64,000 nucleotides of DNA, taken from contig JAIYAN010000015.1 in the NCBI GenBank assembly GCA_027489035.1, forward strand, positions 62,001 to 126,000, read 5' to 3'. The stretch is from Chitinophagaceae bacterium. Lineage in GTDB: Bacteria; Bacteroidota; Bacteroidia; Chitinophagales; Chitinophagaceae. Position numbers and translations under genes: made by a program. The notes beneath the pieces were generated by a model. It was not told the origin of the DNA, ran no database searches, and was given only the letters and a program-made list of their open reading frames with translations. Below are positions 35,336 through 43,988 of this stretch, piece by piece. Numbering within the stretch: the first letter of the stretch is position 1; the number at the start of each line of letters is the position of its first letter.

Positions 35336-36229
35336 ATGGAACAATCTCAAAAAATGGAACAGGTTCAAAAACGCAAAGTTGACATTTTGGTATTATCAGA
35401 TATTCATCTTGGCACAGTTGGCTGCCATGCAAAAGAGCTATTGTATTACCTTAAATCTATAAAACCACAAACGGTTATTTTAAATGGAGACATTATAGAT
35501 ATTTGGAATTTTAATAAAAGATATTGGCCTAAATCGCACATGAAAGTGGTAAAACATTTGATGAGTTGGATGGGTAAGGATATTAAGATGTACTACATAA
35601 CTGGAAACCACGATGAAATGTTGCGCAGGTTTGTTGGTTTTGAAATGGGTAGAATGGAAATTGTAAATAAAGTGATATTAGAATTAGACGGCAATAAGAA
35701 AGCGTGGTTTTTCCATGGGGATGTATTTGATGTAACCATGCAATACAGTAAATGGCTGGCAAAACTTGGAGGCTTAGGATACGATTTATTGATATTAATC
35801 AACCGTTTTGTAAATTTCATTTCAGAAAAAGTATTTAATAAGGGAAAAATATCATTATCAAAAAAAGTAAAAAATGGCGTAAAAGGCGCGGTTAAGTTTA
35901 TCAATAAATTTGAAGAAGTGGCTGCCGAAATTGGCATTAATAACGGTTATGATTATGTGGTATGTGGACATATTCACCATCCAGAAATCAGGGAAATTAG
36001 CAATGCAAAAGGATCAATAGTTTATTTGAATAGTGGTGATTGGATAGAAAACTTAACCGCTTTGGAATATAATGCTGGCGAGTGGAAAATTCATCATTTT
36101 GATGTAGAGGGCTATAAAAATGCTAAGAAATTGGAAAAAGAAGAGGAGGAATTAAATAACAATCAATTGTTTGATAATTTAGTTCAAGAGTTTAATATGA
36201 TGAAAAACGATGAGGAAAGTGAAAAGTAA
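35336..36229 (+). CDS. LpxH-like UDP-2,3-diacylglucosamine diphosphatase family metallophosphatase
   Basis: 297 residues. Calcineurin-like phosphoesterase metal motifs: LSDIHLGTVG, NGDIIDIWNF, GNHDEMLRRF, FHGDVFDVTM and CGHIHHPEI. This is the LpxH/LpxH2-like branch that cleaves UDP-2,3-diacyl-GlcN to lipid X in lipid A synthesis, although many Bacteroidetes members are only family-level assignments. A C-terminal charged helix (about 250-297) is extra. The start could be ATG 35336 or the second ATG six codons on. The stop TAA lies within a two-copy 7-bp AAGTRAA repeat. Confidence 0.85.
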   Translation: MEQSQKMEQVQKRKVDILVLSDIHLGTVGCHAKELLYYLKSIKPQTVILNGDIIDIWNFNKRYWPKSHMKVVKHLMSWMGKDIKMYYITGNHDEMLRRFVGFEMGRMEIVNKVILELDGNKKAWFFHGDVFDVTMQYSKWLAKLGGLGYDLLILINRFVNFISEKVFNKGKISLSKKVKNGVKGAVKFINKFEEVAAEIGINNGYDYVVCGHIHHPEIREISNAKGSIVYLNSGDWIENLTALEYNAGEWKIHHFDVEGYKNAKKLEKEEEELNNNQLFDNLVQEFNMMKNDEESEK

Positions 36230-36275
36230 AAATACATTATACGACTAATTCAAACTTTTAAAGTTTTAAAAATCA

Positions 36276-37265
36276 ATGAAAATCCTTTATGCAATACAAG
36301 GAACGGGGAATGGGCATGTATCTAGAGCGCGTGATATCATTCCGATTTTACAAAAAAAAGGGGATTTAGATATTTTAGTAAGTGGCATACAAGCAGATGT
36401 AGATTTGCCTTATAACATAAAATATAAATTTAAAGGGCTCAGTTTTATTTTTGGCAAAAAAGGCGGTATTGATTTATTTGACACATTTAAAAAATGTGAT
36501 TTAGGTAATTTAATTCGCGAAATAAAAAGCTTACCTGTAAACGAATACGATTTAGTTATCAGCGATTTTGAACCCGTTAGCACTTGGGCTTGTAAAATAA
36601 AAAAGAAACCATGTATTGGGTTGAGTCATCAATCTGCTGTAATCAATAAAAATGCACCCAAACCTAAATCATTTGATATCATCGGAAACCTTGTGTTAAG
36701 GTATTATGCGCCATTTACAAAAGCGTATGGATTTCATTTTGAAAACTATGATGAAAATATATTTTCACCGGTAATAAGAAATCAAATAAGAGCGGCCAAT
36801 CCACTGAATCATTCACATTATACGGTGTATTTACCGGCTTATGGCGATGAAATTATAATCCGAATTTTAAGTGAAATTCCACAAGTAAAATGGGAGGTCT
36901 TTAGTAAACATTCAAAGGTTACATACACAGAAAAAAATGTACAGATTCGCCCAATACAAAATGAAGAATTTATTGCAAGTATTGTAAACTGCACAGGTAT
37001 CCTTTGTGGCGCTGGGTTTGAGTCGCCTGCAGAAGCATTGTATTTACAGAAAAAACTAATGGTGATTCCAATGAAAGGGCAGTACGAACAACAATGTAAT
37101 GCCGCAGCGTTAAATAAATTGGGCGTTCCAGTTTTGAAAAGTTTTAAATTGGATTATCTCAATCAAATAAAAAATTGGGTAGAATTACCACAAAATATCA
37201 GCGTAAATTATCCAGATATAACAGAAGAAATTATCGATAAATTAATTGCGGATAATATCAGATAA
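36276..37265 (+). CDS. Glycosyltransferase, GT28/MGT-like
   Basis: 329 residues. N-terminal Rossmann half begins MKILYAIQGTGNGHVSRARD with the GTGNGH nucleotide-sugar loop; the C-terminal half has the donor site CGAGFESPAEALYLQKKLMV and IPMKGQYEQQCNA. This is the Glyco_trans_1_3/GT28 C-terminal-like arrangement related to MurG and macroside transferases. Substrate unknown. Being next to an LpxH-like enzyme suggests glycolipid synthesis, but that is inference. Confidence 0.86.
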   Translation: MKILYAIQGTGNGHVSRARDIIPILQKKGDLDILVSGIQADVDLPYNIKYKFKGLSFIFGKKGGIDLFDTFKKCDLGNLIREIKSLPVNEYDLVISDFEPVSTWACKIKKKPCIGLSHQSAVINKNAPKPKSFDIIGNLVLRYYAPFTKAYGFHFENYDENIFSPVIRNQIRAANPLNHSHYTVYLPAYGDEIIIRILSEIPQVKWEVFSKHSKVTYTEKNVQIRPIQNEEFIASIVNCTGILCGAGFESPAEALYLQKKLMVIPMKGQYEQQCNAAALNKLGVPVLKSFKLDYLNQIKNWVELPQNISVNYPDITEEIIDKLIADNIR

Positions 37266-37340
37266 TTGGTTTTTATTCGTTACAATATTTTTTTATCTCG
37301 CCATATAAAAATATATTTATAGTAATCAACTCGTTTTTAT

Positions 37341-38453
37341 ATGGTAAACATTTCCTACAAACATTTTACAATTGGGGTAGAAGAGGAGTATATGGTGATA
37401 GATCCAAATACACGAGAATTAAAAAGCCACGAACAAAAAATTGTCATTGAAGGTCAGAAAAAATTCGGCGACAAAGTAAAAGCAGAAATGCATCAGGCGG
37501 TTGTGGAAGTTGGTACGGATGTTTGTAAAGATGTAGAAGAAGCTTTTACAGATGTAGCCAATTTGAGAAAGTCTGTTCATGACATTGCAAATTCTCTTGG
37601 CTTATGGGTTGGCGCTAGTGGAACACATCCATTTAGCCATTGGCAGAAACAATTGATTACCGATCACGCCCGTTATAATGAAATCGTAAATGAATTTCAG
37701 GATGCAGCGCGAAGCAATTTGATTTTTGGATTGCATGTTCATATTGGAATGGAAAGTAGAGAAATGGCCATTCATATCGCTAATTCGGCACGTTATTTTT
37801 TACCACACGTATTTGCATTAAGTACTAACTCGCCATTTTGGGAAGGAAGATTAACGGGATATAAATCTTATCGAACAAAAGTATTTGAGAAATTTCCTCG
37901 CACCGGTATTCCCGACTTATTTAATAGCATAGAAGATTATGATAATTATGTGAAGATGTTGATTAAAACCAATTGTATCGATAATCCTAAAAAGATTTGG
38001 TGGGATTTGCGGGTACATCCGGTTTTTAATACGGTGGAATTTAGGATTTGCGATATTCCATTAACCATTGACGATACCATTGCCATTGCTGCAATTTTTC
38101 AGGCGATTTGTGCGAAGTTGTATAAGCTGCGTGCTCAGAATTTGAATTTTATGATGTATAGCAGAGCGCTCATTAATGAAAATAAATTTAGAGCTAGTAG
38201 ATATGGTTTGGAAGGAAACATGATTGATTTTGGTAAAGCAGAAGAAGTAAATACCGTTTCTTTAATACACGAACTTTTGAATTTCATTGATGATGTTGTA
38301 CCGCATTTAGGCAGCAATAACGCCATTAGTCATGTACACAAAATTATAGAATCGGGCACAGGCGCGGATTTACAATTGAAAGTTTTTGAAGAAACCGGAA
38401 GCATGATTGATGTGGTGGATCATATTCGGGGGGATTTTTTAAAAGGGATATAG
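37341..38453 (+). CDS. Carboxylate-amine ligase, YbdK/GCS2 family
   Basis: 370 residues. ATP-grasp-like glutamate-cysteine ligase 2 family: GVEEEYMVIDPNT near the start, FGLHVHIGMESREMA with its His pair, WWDLRVHPVFNTVEFRICD and a C-terminal ATP-binding stretch. E. coli YbdK shows weak gamma-glutamylcysteine synthetase activity; the true substrates of most homologues are not known. Final gene of the plus-strand run. Confidence 0.9.
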   Translation: MVNISYKHFTIGVEEEYMVIDPNTRELKSHEQKIVIEGQKKFGDKVKAEMHQAVVEVGTDVCKDVEEAFTDVANLRKSVHDIANSLGLWVGASGTHPFSHWQKQLITDHARYNEIVNEFQDAARSNLIFGLHVHIGMESREMAIHIANSARYFLPHVFALSTNSPFWEGRLTGYKSYRTKVFEKFPRTGIPDLFNSIEDYDNYVKMLIKTNCIDNPKKIWWDLRVHPVFNTVEFRICDIPLTIDDTIAIAAIFQAICAKLYKLRAQNLNFMMYSRALINENKFRASRYGLEGNMIDFGKAEEVNTVSLIHELLNFIDDVVPHLGSNNAISHVHKIIESGTGADLQLKVFEETGSMIDVVDHIRGDFLKGI

Positions 38454-38479
38454 GACGTTTGGTTAGCCCCCATCCCCAA

Positions 38480-38502
38480 CCCTTCCCCCGAAAGGTGAAG
38501 GG
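38480..38502. repeat. C/G-rich hairpin, dispersed-repeat type
   Basis: CCCTTCCCC / GGTGAAGGG with a five-base loop, one mismatch, just after the YbdK-type gene. The surrounding CCCCATCCCCAACCCTTCCCCC is a type of C-rich intergenic repeat seen in many bacterial genomes. Confidence 0.55.
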
Positions 38503-38599
38503 AGCTTGGTCATACACTTTGATGATGAAAAAACACCAAGATCGGCAGATGAAAATTCCTAACCTTTTGAACTCATTGAACATATTGAACCTTTTGAAC

Positions 38600-38674
38600 T
38601 TCACAAACCTCTCAAACCTCTCAAACCTCACAAACCTCTCAAACCTCTTAAAACTCACAAACCTCTTAAAACTC
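38600..38674 (-). repeat. 9-bp tandem repeat, in frame with the receptor's stop codon
   Basis: On the minus strand, GAGTTTTAA (ending the receptor CDS at 38666) is followed by eight more nine-base units, mostly GAGGTTTGA/T. The period is three codons, so each TGA or TAA stays in frame with the gene. Decayed units AAGGTTCAA continue to about 38566. Confidence 0.8.
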
Positions 38675-41107
38675 CTTCTCCCCAATTTCACTTATAGGCA
38701 AAACGATTTTTCGATTTCTTTTTGATAAATTAAAAGATGTAGAAAATTGAATTTGATCGGTTTCGTAAATGTAGTTTGTTGTGGTATAAAAATCTTTTCC
38801 AGAAGTTGTAATGCGTTGTCTATTGCTTTGTTGCATGCCTGCGTCTATGTTCAGCCATTGTAGTTGGAAGCTCCATCTTTTATCAGCCGTTGTTTTTTTT
38901 ATGGTTAAATGCGGAGTTAAAAATCGACCATCATTTCCTTGGGCTGTTGCACGATTGGATAAATAATTTATACTCAATTGAGCGCTCCATAATTTAGGCA
39001 AATTTATGCTCTGGGTACTATTTATGCTATATACCCAACTGCTGTTGTTTATAGCAATGCTATTGTTGAAAATATTTCCTTTGATGCGATATTGATACAC
39101 ATTGCCACCAAATACGAATGACCAAATTGGGTTGACCTTGATGTTTAAATTGGCTTCTAATCCGAGTTGTACCGCTTTGCCTGCATTGGTGAATGCACGA
39201 ACAAGAATACTATCATTAAAAACTTTGTTTACCCTTTGTATTGGGTTTTGGGTGGTTTGGTAATAAATTGTAGCAAATAAACTTCCTTTTTTAAAACTAC
39301 GTTCAATTCCTGCTTCGTAATTGCCAATTAGTTCGGGAAGTAAGTTTGGGTCGCCTTGTTCCAATGTTTCAGCATGCTCACGTTCAGGAAATGGATTTAA
39401 TTCGTAATTGTTGGTGCGTTTTATTCTTCGATTATATCCGATTTTCAAATTCGTTTTTTCAAACGCTTTATAACTTATTTGTAAGGCTGGAAAAAAATTG
39501 TAGAGTTGAATTTGGGTGGTTTTATTTAATGTTGAAAAGTAAAGGTTTCTGTTGGTTACTTCCATCCTCAAACCAGCGTTGTAATTGAATTTTTTAAATA
39601 AACCTGAGTATTGTACATAACCAGCATGTATATGATTAATGGCTTTTACACCACTCGAAAACAAACTGTCTATTTTAAATTCACTAGTACCTAAAATGTT
39701 TGTTTTGTATAAAAAGTTCCCATCTTGAATATCATAACGATATTGATATCCCATTTGGAAGCTTCCATTGTTGATTTTTTTTGTGAAATCAGATTTGATT
39801 CTAATGGCATTTAATGGGTTTGAATATGGGTTAATGGTGTATTGTAAAGTGTCAGCAGAATTGAAGCTTTTTAAATTGTTGTTGTTGGTATTGCCATACA
39901 AATTAGCGTTTTCGTACAATGCAGAAATTGTTAATTTAGAATGATTCGAAAATTCATGATTCAGGTCAATATTCGTCAATGTAAATTTCCCTTTTTTTTG
40001 TTGATCGTTTTCATTCCAATAAGATAGATTGTTTCGATCAAGCGTTAAAAGGTTTTCTCTGGTTAATTCATATTGTAAATTGGCAACGCGGCTTTGGTAC
40101 TTTTTTCCTGAATAAAATCCAGTAGTTATGTTCGTATTTTTATTGAATTGGTAGTTTAATCCCATTCGAAAACCATAATTATATTTTTTAAAACTGCGTT
40201 CGCCATTACTGGGAAAACTGGTTTTTATATTGTTGGTAATTGTAAATACATCGCCTTCTCTAAAGCCTGCATTATCGTTTCTGAGATAATTGATTCCTAT
40301 GTTGAAATCTAATTTATTTTTACGGTAACCTGCATTAAAATCTACATTGTAGCGATTTGGATTGCGTTTATTTTCAAAATCGTTGATAGGTGGTGCGCCA
40401 ATCATTCCACTGGTTTGAATCATCCAACCGTTTTGTATGTTGGATTTTGTAACAATGTTTATGATGCCCGATTTCCCATCTGCATCAAAAGAAGCGCCCG
40501 GATTACTAATGATTTCGATATTTTCAATAGAAGCAGCTGGCAATTGTCCTAAAATAAAAACTACATCGCCTTGGGTTGGTTTTCCATTAATTAACACTAA
40601 AAAACTTGTAGAGCCACGCAATGAAATCTCGCCCAAACCATTAACAGAAACAGAAGGTAAATTTTTGATGATGTCAGCTGCTGTGCCGTTTGTTGCATTT
40701 GTAAATTGATTTGCATTAAAAACTTGTCTATCTAGTTTAAAATAATTGGGTGCTTTTTTGCCTTCAATAACAATATCTGAAAGTGAAACAAGATTAGGTT
40801 TCATCAATATAATTCCAGCATCAAATATTTGATTTGAAAAAGCAACAGGTAATTGTAAAGTTTGATAACCCGCAGCGCTGATTTCTAAAAGTAGCGATTG
40901 TGTACCCATCGTTTCCAGAAAAAAATCACCTTTATTATTAGTAATAACAGATTTTACCAAATCATTATTTTTTTGTTTTAAATAAATGGAAGCGCCTGAA
41001 AAAGGTTTTTGAGAAATGCTATCGATGATTTTGCCTTTTATGATATTGTTTTGTGCGAATGAGGAAGAGAAAAATATAGAGAGGAATATGGTAAATAGAG
41101 ATTTCAT
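38666..41107 (-). CDS. TonB-dependent receptor (outer-membrane beta-barrel family 3 type)
   Basis: 813 residues from ATG at 41107, which gives a proper signal peptide MKSLFTIFLSIFFSSSFAQ. An in-frame ATG at 41287 would add 60 residues that are only the translation of a repeat (CLCVFVPSCLR and the like), so it is rejected. Carboxypeptidase-like domain about 20-100, plug with ISLRGSTSFLVLINGKPTQG, then a barrel. The C-terminus is unusual for a barrel: the last strand FSTSFNLSKRNRKIVL is followed by a 16-residue tail ending GEKEF. Ligand unknown; no SusD. Confidence 0.9.
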   Translation of the reverse strand: MKSLFTIFLSIFFSSSFAQNNIIKGKIIDSISQKPFSGASIYLKQKNNDLVKSVITNNKGDFFLETMGTQSLLLEISAAGYQTLQLPVAFSNQIFDAGIILMKPNLVSLSDIVIEGKKAPNYFKLDRQVFNANQFTNATNGTAADIIKNLPSVSVNGLGEISLRGSTSFLVLINGKPTQGDVVFILGQLPAASIENIEIISNPGASFDADGKSGIINIVTKSNIQNGWMIQTSGMIGAPPINDFENKRNPNRYNVDFNAGYRKNKLDFNIGINYLRNDNAGFREGDVFTITNNIKTSFPSNGERSFKKYNYGFRMGLNYQFNKNTNITTGFYSGKKYQSRVANLQYELTRENLLTLDRNNLSYWNENDQQKKGKFTLTNIDLNHEFSNHSKLTISALYENANLYGNTNNNNLKSFNSADTLQYTINPYSNPLNAIRIKSDFTKKINNGSFQMGYQYRYDIQDGNFLYKTNILGTSEFKIDSLFSSGVKAINHIHAGYVQYSGLFKKFNYNAGLRMEVTNRNLYFSTLNKTTQIQLYNFFPALQISYKAFEKTNLKIGYNRRIKRTNNYELNPFPEREHAETLEQGDPNLLPELIGNYEAGIERSFKKGSLFATIYYQTTQNPIQRVNKVFNDSILVRAFTNAGKAVQLGLEANLNIKVNPIWSFVFGGNVYQYRIKGNIFNNSIAINNSSWVYSINSTQSINLPKLWSAQLSINYLSNRATAQGNDGRFLTPHLTIKKTTADKRWSFQLQWLNIDAGMQQSNRQRITTSGKDFYTTTNYIYETDQIQFSTSFNLSKRNRKIVLPISEIGEKEF

Positions 41108-41173
41108 TATTTTTTTGTAAAGATATTTTAACATGAAATATGTAGATGTTATTTTTTTGTGTCGCGAATGGGA

Positions 41174-41235
41174 GCGAAGACACGAAGGTTTTGAAACACG
41201 AAGGCACGAAGGCACGAAGACGCAAAGACACGAAG
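41174..41235. repeat. 8-9 bp CACGAAG tandem repeat upstream of the receptor
   Basis: Units of the type GAAGGCAC/GAAGACAC (about seven, with variants) in the gap between the divergent receptor and ribBA genes. Its minus-strand translation gives the spurious LCVFVPSCLRVSK-type peptide known from many genomes. Confidence 0.75.
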
Positions 41236-41323
41236 ATTTTTTATTAATTAGCGAATAATTGGAAACTACTTTCAACCTTTTGAACACATTGAACCTTTTT
41301 GGTTGAATATCTTCAACCCCTAC

Positions 41324-41421
41324 AACCTCTCAAACCTCTCAAACCTCTCAAACCTCTCAAACCTCACAAACCTCTCAAACCTCTCAAACCTCCCAAACTT
41401 CTCAAACCTCTCAAACCTCCC
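41324..41421. repeat. 9-bp AACCTCTCA tandem repeat, about eleven copies
   Basis: Eleven or so contiguous nine-base units AACCTCTCA (variants with CAC or CCC) ending 36 bases before the ribBA start. Same unit and orientation as the array at 38600-38674 on the other side of the receptor gene. Confidence 0.85.
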
Positions 41422-41456
41422 CAATCTTCCTTACCTTTACAAATAATTTTTAAAAG

Positions 41457-42662
41457 ATGTTAAATACTATAGAATCTGCTATTGAAGATATTAGAAATGG
41501 TAAAATGGTTATCGTTGTAGATGATGAAGACCGTGAAAATGAAGGTGATTTTATAACAGCGGCCCACAACGTAACGCCAGAGATAATAAATTTTATGAGC
41601 ACGCACGGTAGAGGATTGATTTGTGCATCAATTACCGAAGATCGTTGTGTTGAACTTAATTTACAACCCATGGTTCCGGATAATACCTCTTTACACGAAA
41701 CGGCATTTATGGTAAGTGTAGATTTAATTGGAGATGGTTGTACTACAGGTATTTCGGCACATGATAGGGCTAAAACCATCCAAGCACTTATTAATAAAGA
41801 CACAAAGCCTGAAGATTTGGGAAGACCAGGCCATATTTTTCCATTAAGGGCTAAAAAAGGCGGCGTACTCAGAAGGGCAGGACATACCGAAGCTACAATC
41901 GACCTGGCTCAATTGGCGGGATTTGAACCAGCAGGTGTTTTGGTTGAAATTATGAACGAAGATGGCAGCATGGCACGTTTGCCTGAATTAAAATTGATTG
42001 CAGAGAAATTTGATATGAAAATCATTTCTATAAAAGATTTGATTGCTTACCGTTTAGAAACTGAAACGCTTATTAGAAAAGAAGTAGAAGTAAAAATGCC
42101 CACCATTTTTGGCGATTTCGACTTGATTGCATTTACACAAATAAATACCGGCGAAACACATTTGGCCATCAAAAAAGGCAATTGGGAAAAAGATGAACCC
42201 GTTTTGGTGCGTGTGCATAGCAGTTGCATGACCGGCGATATTTTGGGCTCATTACGCTGCGATTGTGGCGATCAATTGCACCACGCGATGAAGATGATTG
42301 AAAAAGAAGGCAAAGGGTTAGTACTTTATATGAATCAAGAAGGTCGTGGCATCGGATTGGTGAATAAATTAAAGGCTTATAAACTACAAGAAGAAGGTTT
42401 AGATACGGTTGAGGCAAACATAAAACTAGGCTTTGGAATGGATGAACGTGATTATGGAATTGGCGCACAAATATTAAGGGCATTAAATGTGTCTAAAATG
42501 ATTTTAATGACCAACAACCCAAAAAAACGTGCTGGAATTTTAGGTTATGGTCTTGAAGTCGTTTCTTCTGTATCCATTGAAATTGAACCCAATGAACACA
42601 ACGAGAAATATCTATTTACAAAAAGAGATAAATTGGGGCACGATATTTTGAAAGGGATATAA
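41457..42662 (+). CDS. ribBA: Bifunctional 3,4-dihydroxy-2-butanone 4-phosphate synthase / GTP cyclohydrolase II
   Basis: 401 residues. The N-terminal half (about 1-200) makes the four-carbon unit of riboflavin from ribulose 5-phosphate ([46 protein letters not shown]). The C-terminal half (about 205-400) is GTP cyclohydrolase II, opening GTP, with the zinc Cys set [20 protein letters not shown] and [15 protein letters not shown]. The usual fused form. A degenerate -7 box TACCTTTA lies about 25 bases before the start. No FMN riboswitch is visible. Confidence 0.97.
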   Translation: MLNTIESAIEDIRNGKMVIVVDDEDRENEGDFITAAHNVTPEIINFMSTHGRGLICASITEDRCVELNLQPMVPDNTSLHETAFMVSVDLIGDGCTTGISAHDRAKTIQALINKDTKPEDLGRPGHIFPLRAKKGGVLRRAGHTEATIDLAQLAGFEPAGVLVEIMNEDGSMARLPELKLIAEKFDMKIISIKDLIAYRLETETLIRKEVEVKMPTIFGDFDLIAFTQINTGETHLAIKKGNWEKDEPVLVRVHSSCMTGDILGSLRCDCGDQLHHAMKMIEKEGKGLVLYMNQEGRGIGLVNKLKAYKLQEEGLDTVEANIKLGFGMDERDYGIGAQILRALNVSKMILMTNNPKKRAGILGYGLEVVSSVSIEIEPNEHNEKYLFTKRDKLGHDILKGI

Positions 42663-42842
42663 AAAATGCTTTTATGTATTCTTTTTATAGGTTGATATTT
42701 TTTAATCACAAAATCGCTTCCACTAGCCAAAACTTCACTTTATTCAATTATTGATTGATATTTAATTTATATCCTTCAAATTCTTCGTTAAGATAAATGA
42801 TAGTTTTGAATGTAACATTTCATACTTACTGATCAATGTCAA

Positions 42843-43067
42843 TCATGACTTTTGCCGCCATTTGAATCCATTGTATTTTAATAGTTTTCTTGTATGATAA
42901 GTAATACAACTATTCGCAAGTACACGAATATTGGAAGCCGGATTAGAGGTTATTTCTAGCATTGTTTTATCTGAATAATTTGAAGAAAATTCAACACTCA
43001 TTCCTTTTTCAAGTTTCACACCATTTGTCCATCTATTTGACTTAACAGTTGCGATAAATAATCCCAT
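42843..43067 (-). CDS. Small protein, DUF6140-like
   Basis: 74 residues, MGLFIATVKSNRWTNGVKLEKG then MSVEFSSN. The pattern of a short beta-rich N-terminus with GVKLEKGMSVEF resembles small Bacteroidetes proteins of the DUF6140 type found in mobile or accessory DNA; the match is from memory. A second short gene (43132) lies upstream on the same strand, 64 bases apart, so they may be one unit. Confidence 0.55.
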   Translation of the reverse strand: MGLFIATVKSNRWTNGVKLEKGMSVEFSSNYSDKTMLEITSNPASNIRVLANSCITYHTRKLLKYNGFKWRQKS

Positions 43068-43131
43068 ATTTTTAATATTAAATTGCCTAATCTTTCAATA
43101 TGCAGTTTTCTGATTCCCTGTATGCTTAATT

Positions 43132-43752
43132 TTAAACCCATTCCTTATCTATAGCTGTAATATCTGCATCAGGATATCCATGATTTTTAACTAAATCAGT
43201 TTTTAAAAATGTTTGCTTTAATGGATCGATAATTGATATAATAAAAATATCTGCAGGTTCTGTATCAATGGTTGAGGCGATTGATTCAATCAATAAATTA
43301 GCAGGAGCATAAGCATACCCTATTTCTAAGATAGCTTTATTATATTTTTTTATTTGTCTGATGTGTTTTTTGAATTCGAATGCTTCGCAATAATTATGTT
43401 TTAAGTAAAAAATATTCCATTCAAAATCTTCATGCTTCTTTATCTTATGCAACCCTAAAATTTCATCCATTTCATCAAAAACAATTTGGTATCGTTCTTT
43501 GGCTCTACACTTGATAAACTCTCCTTGATAAATAGACAGTATTTTCTTTTTTATTGTGTACTCATCAGGAAATTCAGGGATTAGCAGTTTTGATAAAACA
43601 TCTATCTGTTGAAGTCGTATAAACCTTGGCGGATTTTCTTTTTGTTGTTCAAATCCCCAATCATCTAATTCAGGAGTTAATGCTATAAAATCAAGAATTG
43701 TATCTAATAGCGTTAGTGCTGTAATGTTTTCTATTGATTTTTTCATACTCAA
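43132..43752 (-). CDS. Hypothetical protein of the accessory island
   Basis: 206 residues, no signal peptide and no membrane segment. Mostly helical, with DWGFEQQKENPPRFIRLQQI early and a C-terminal ADIFIISIIDPLK stretch. No family recognised. It is divergent from the WYL regulator, with 236 bases between starts that hold inverted repeats, so the regulator may act on both. Its place next to a WYL-nuclease-DUF262 module makes a helper or antitoxin role conceivable, but nothing in the sequence shows it. Confidence 0.6.
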   Translation of the reverse strand: MSMKKSIENITALTLLDTILDFIALTPELDDWGFEQQKENPPRFIRLQQIDVLSKLLIPEFPDEYTIKKKILSIYQGEFIKCRAKERYQIVFDEMDEILGLHKIKKHEDFEWNIFYLKHNYCEAFEFKKHIRQIKKYNKAILEIGYAYAPANLLIESIASTIDTEPADIFIISIIDPLKQTFLKTDLVKNHGYPDADITAIDKEWV

Positions 43753-43792
43753 ATTTTAAATCTGATTCAAAATTATCTCTTTACTAAGCCAA

Positions 43793-43842
43793 ACTATGTC
43801 GCGTAAGAAATTATTTTTTACTTTTTATTCAAGCGACACAGT
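43793..43842. promoter_or_regulatory. Inverted repeat ACTATGTCGC/GCGACACAGT (candidate operator)
   Basis: Ten-base arms, 43793-43802 and 43833-43842, one mismatch, 30 bases apart, in the divergent promoter region of the island. Confidence 0.45.
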
Positions 43843-43925
43843 ATGGCATTTCACAACAGTAGATTTGCACTTTATAACATAAAACAATATCTTAATCTAT
43901 AGGCAGTTAAGTGCTATATTTGAAA

Positions 43926-43938
43926 GAAAATGATTTTC
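43926..43938. promoter_or_regulatory. Palindrome GAAAAT-G-ATTTTC (candidate operator)
   Basis: Perfect 13-base palindrome, nested in wider symmetry TTTGAAA...TTTCAAA (43919-43941), 50 bases before the WYL gene. Confidence 0.45.
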
Positions 43939-43988
43939 AAACATGCTTCAAATGGACTAAAGCTTGTCTTAAAATTTAATAAGAGAAA

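Noticed and set aside
38344-38691. Minus-strand frame with RGKGWGWGLT and FERFVRFERF
   Set aside because: A product of the C/G-rich hairpin repeat and the 9-bp array; the plus strand holds the end of the YbdK-type gene.
38459-38725. Plus-strand frame rich in NLSNLSNLT units, looking like leucine-rich repeats
   Set aside because: It is only the translation of the 9-bp AACCTCTCA array; the period gives a fake LRR pattern, and the true gene is the receptor on the other strand.
41108-41287. 60-residue N-terminal extension of the second receptor
   Set aside because: It is the translated CACGAAG repeat; the signal peptide starts at 41107.
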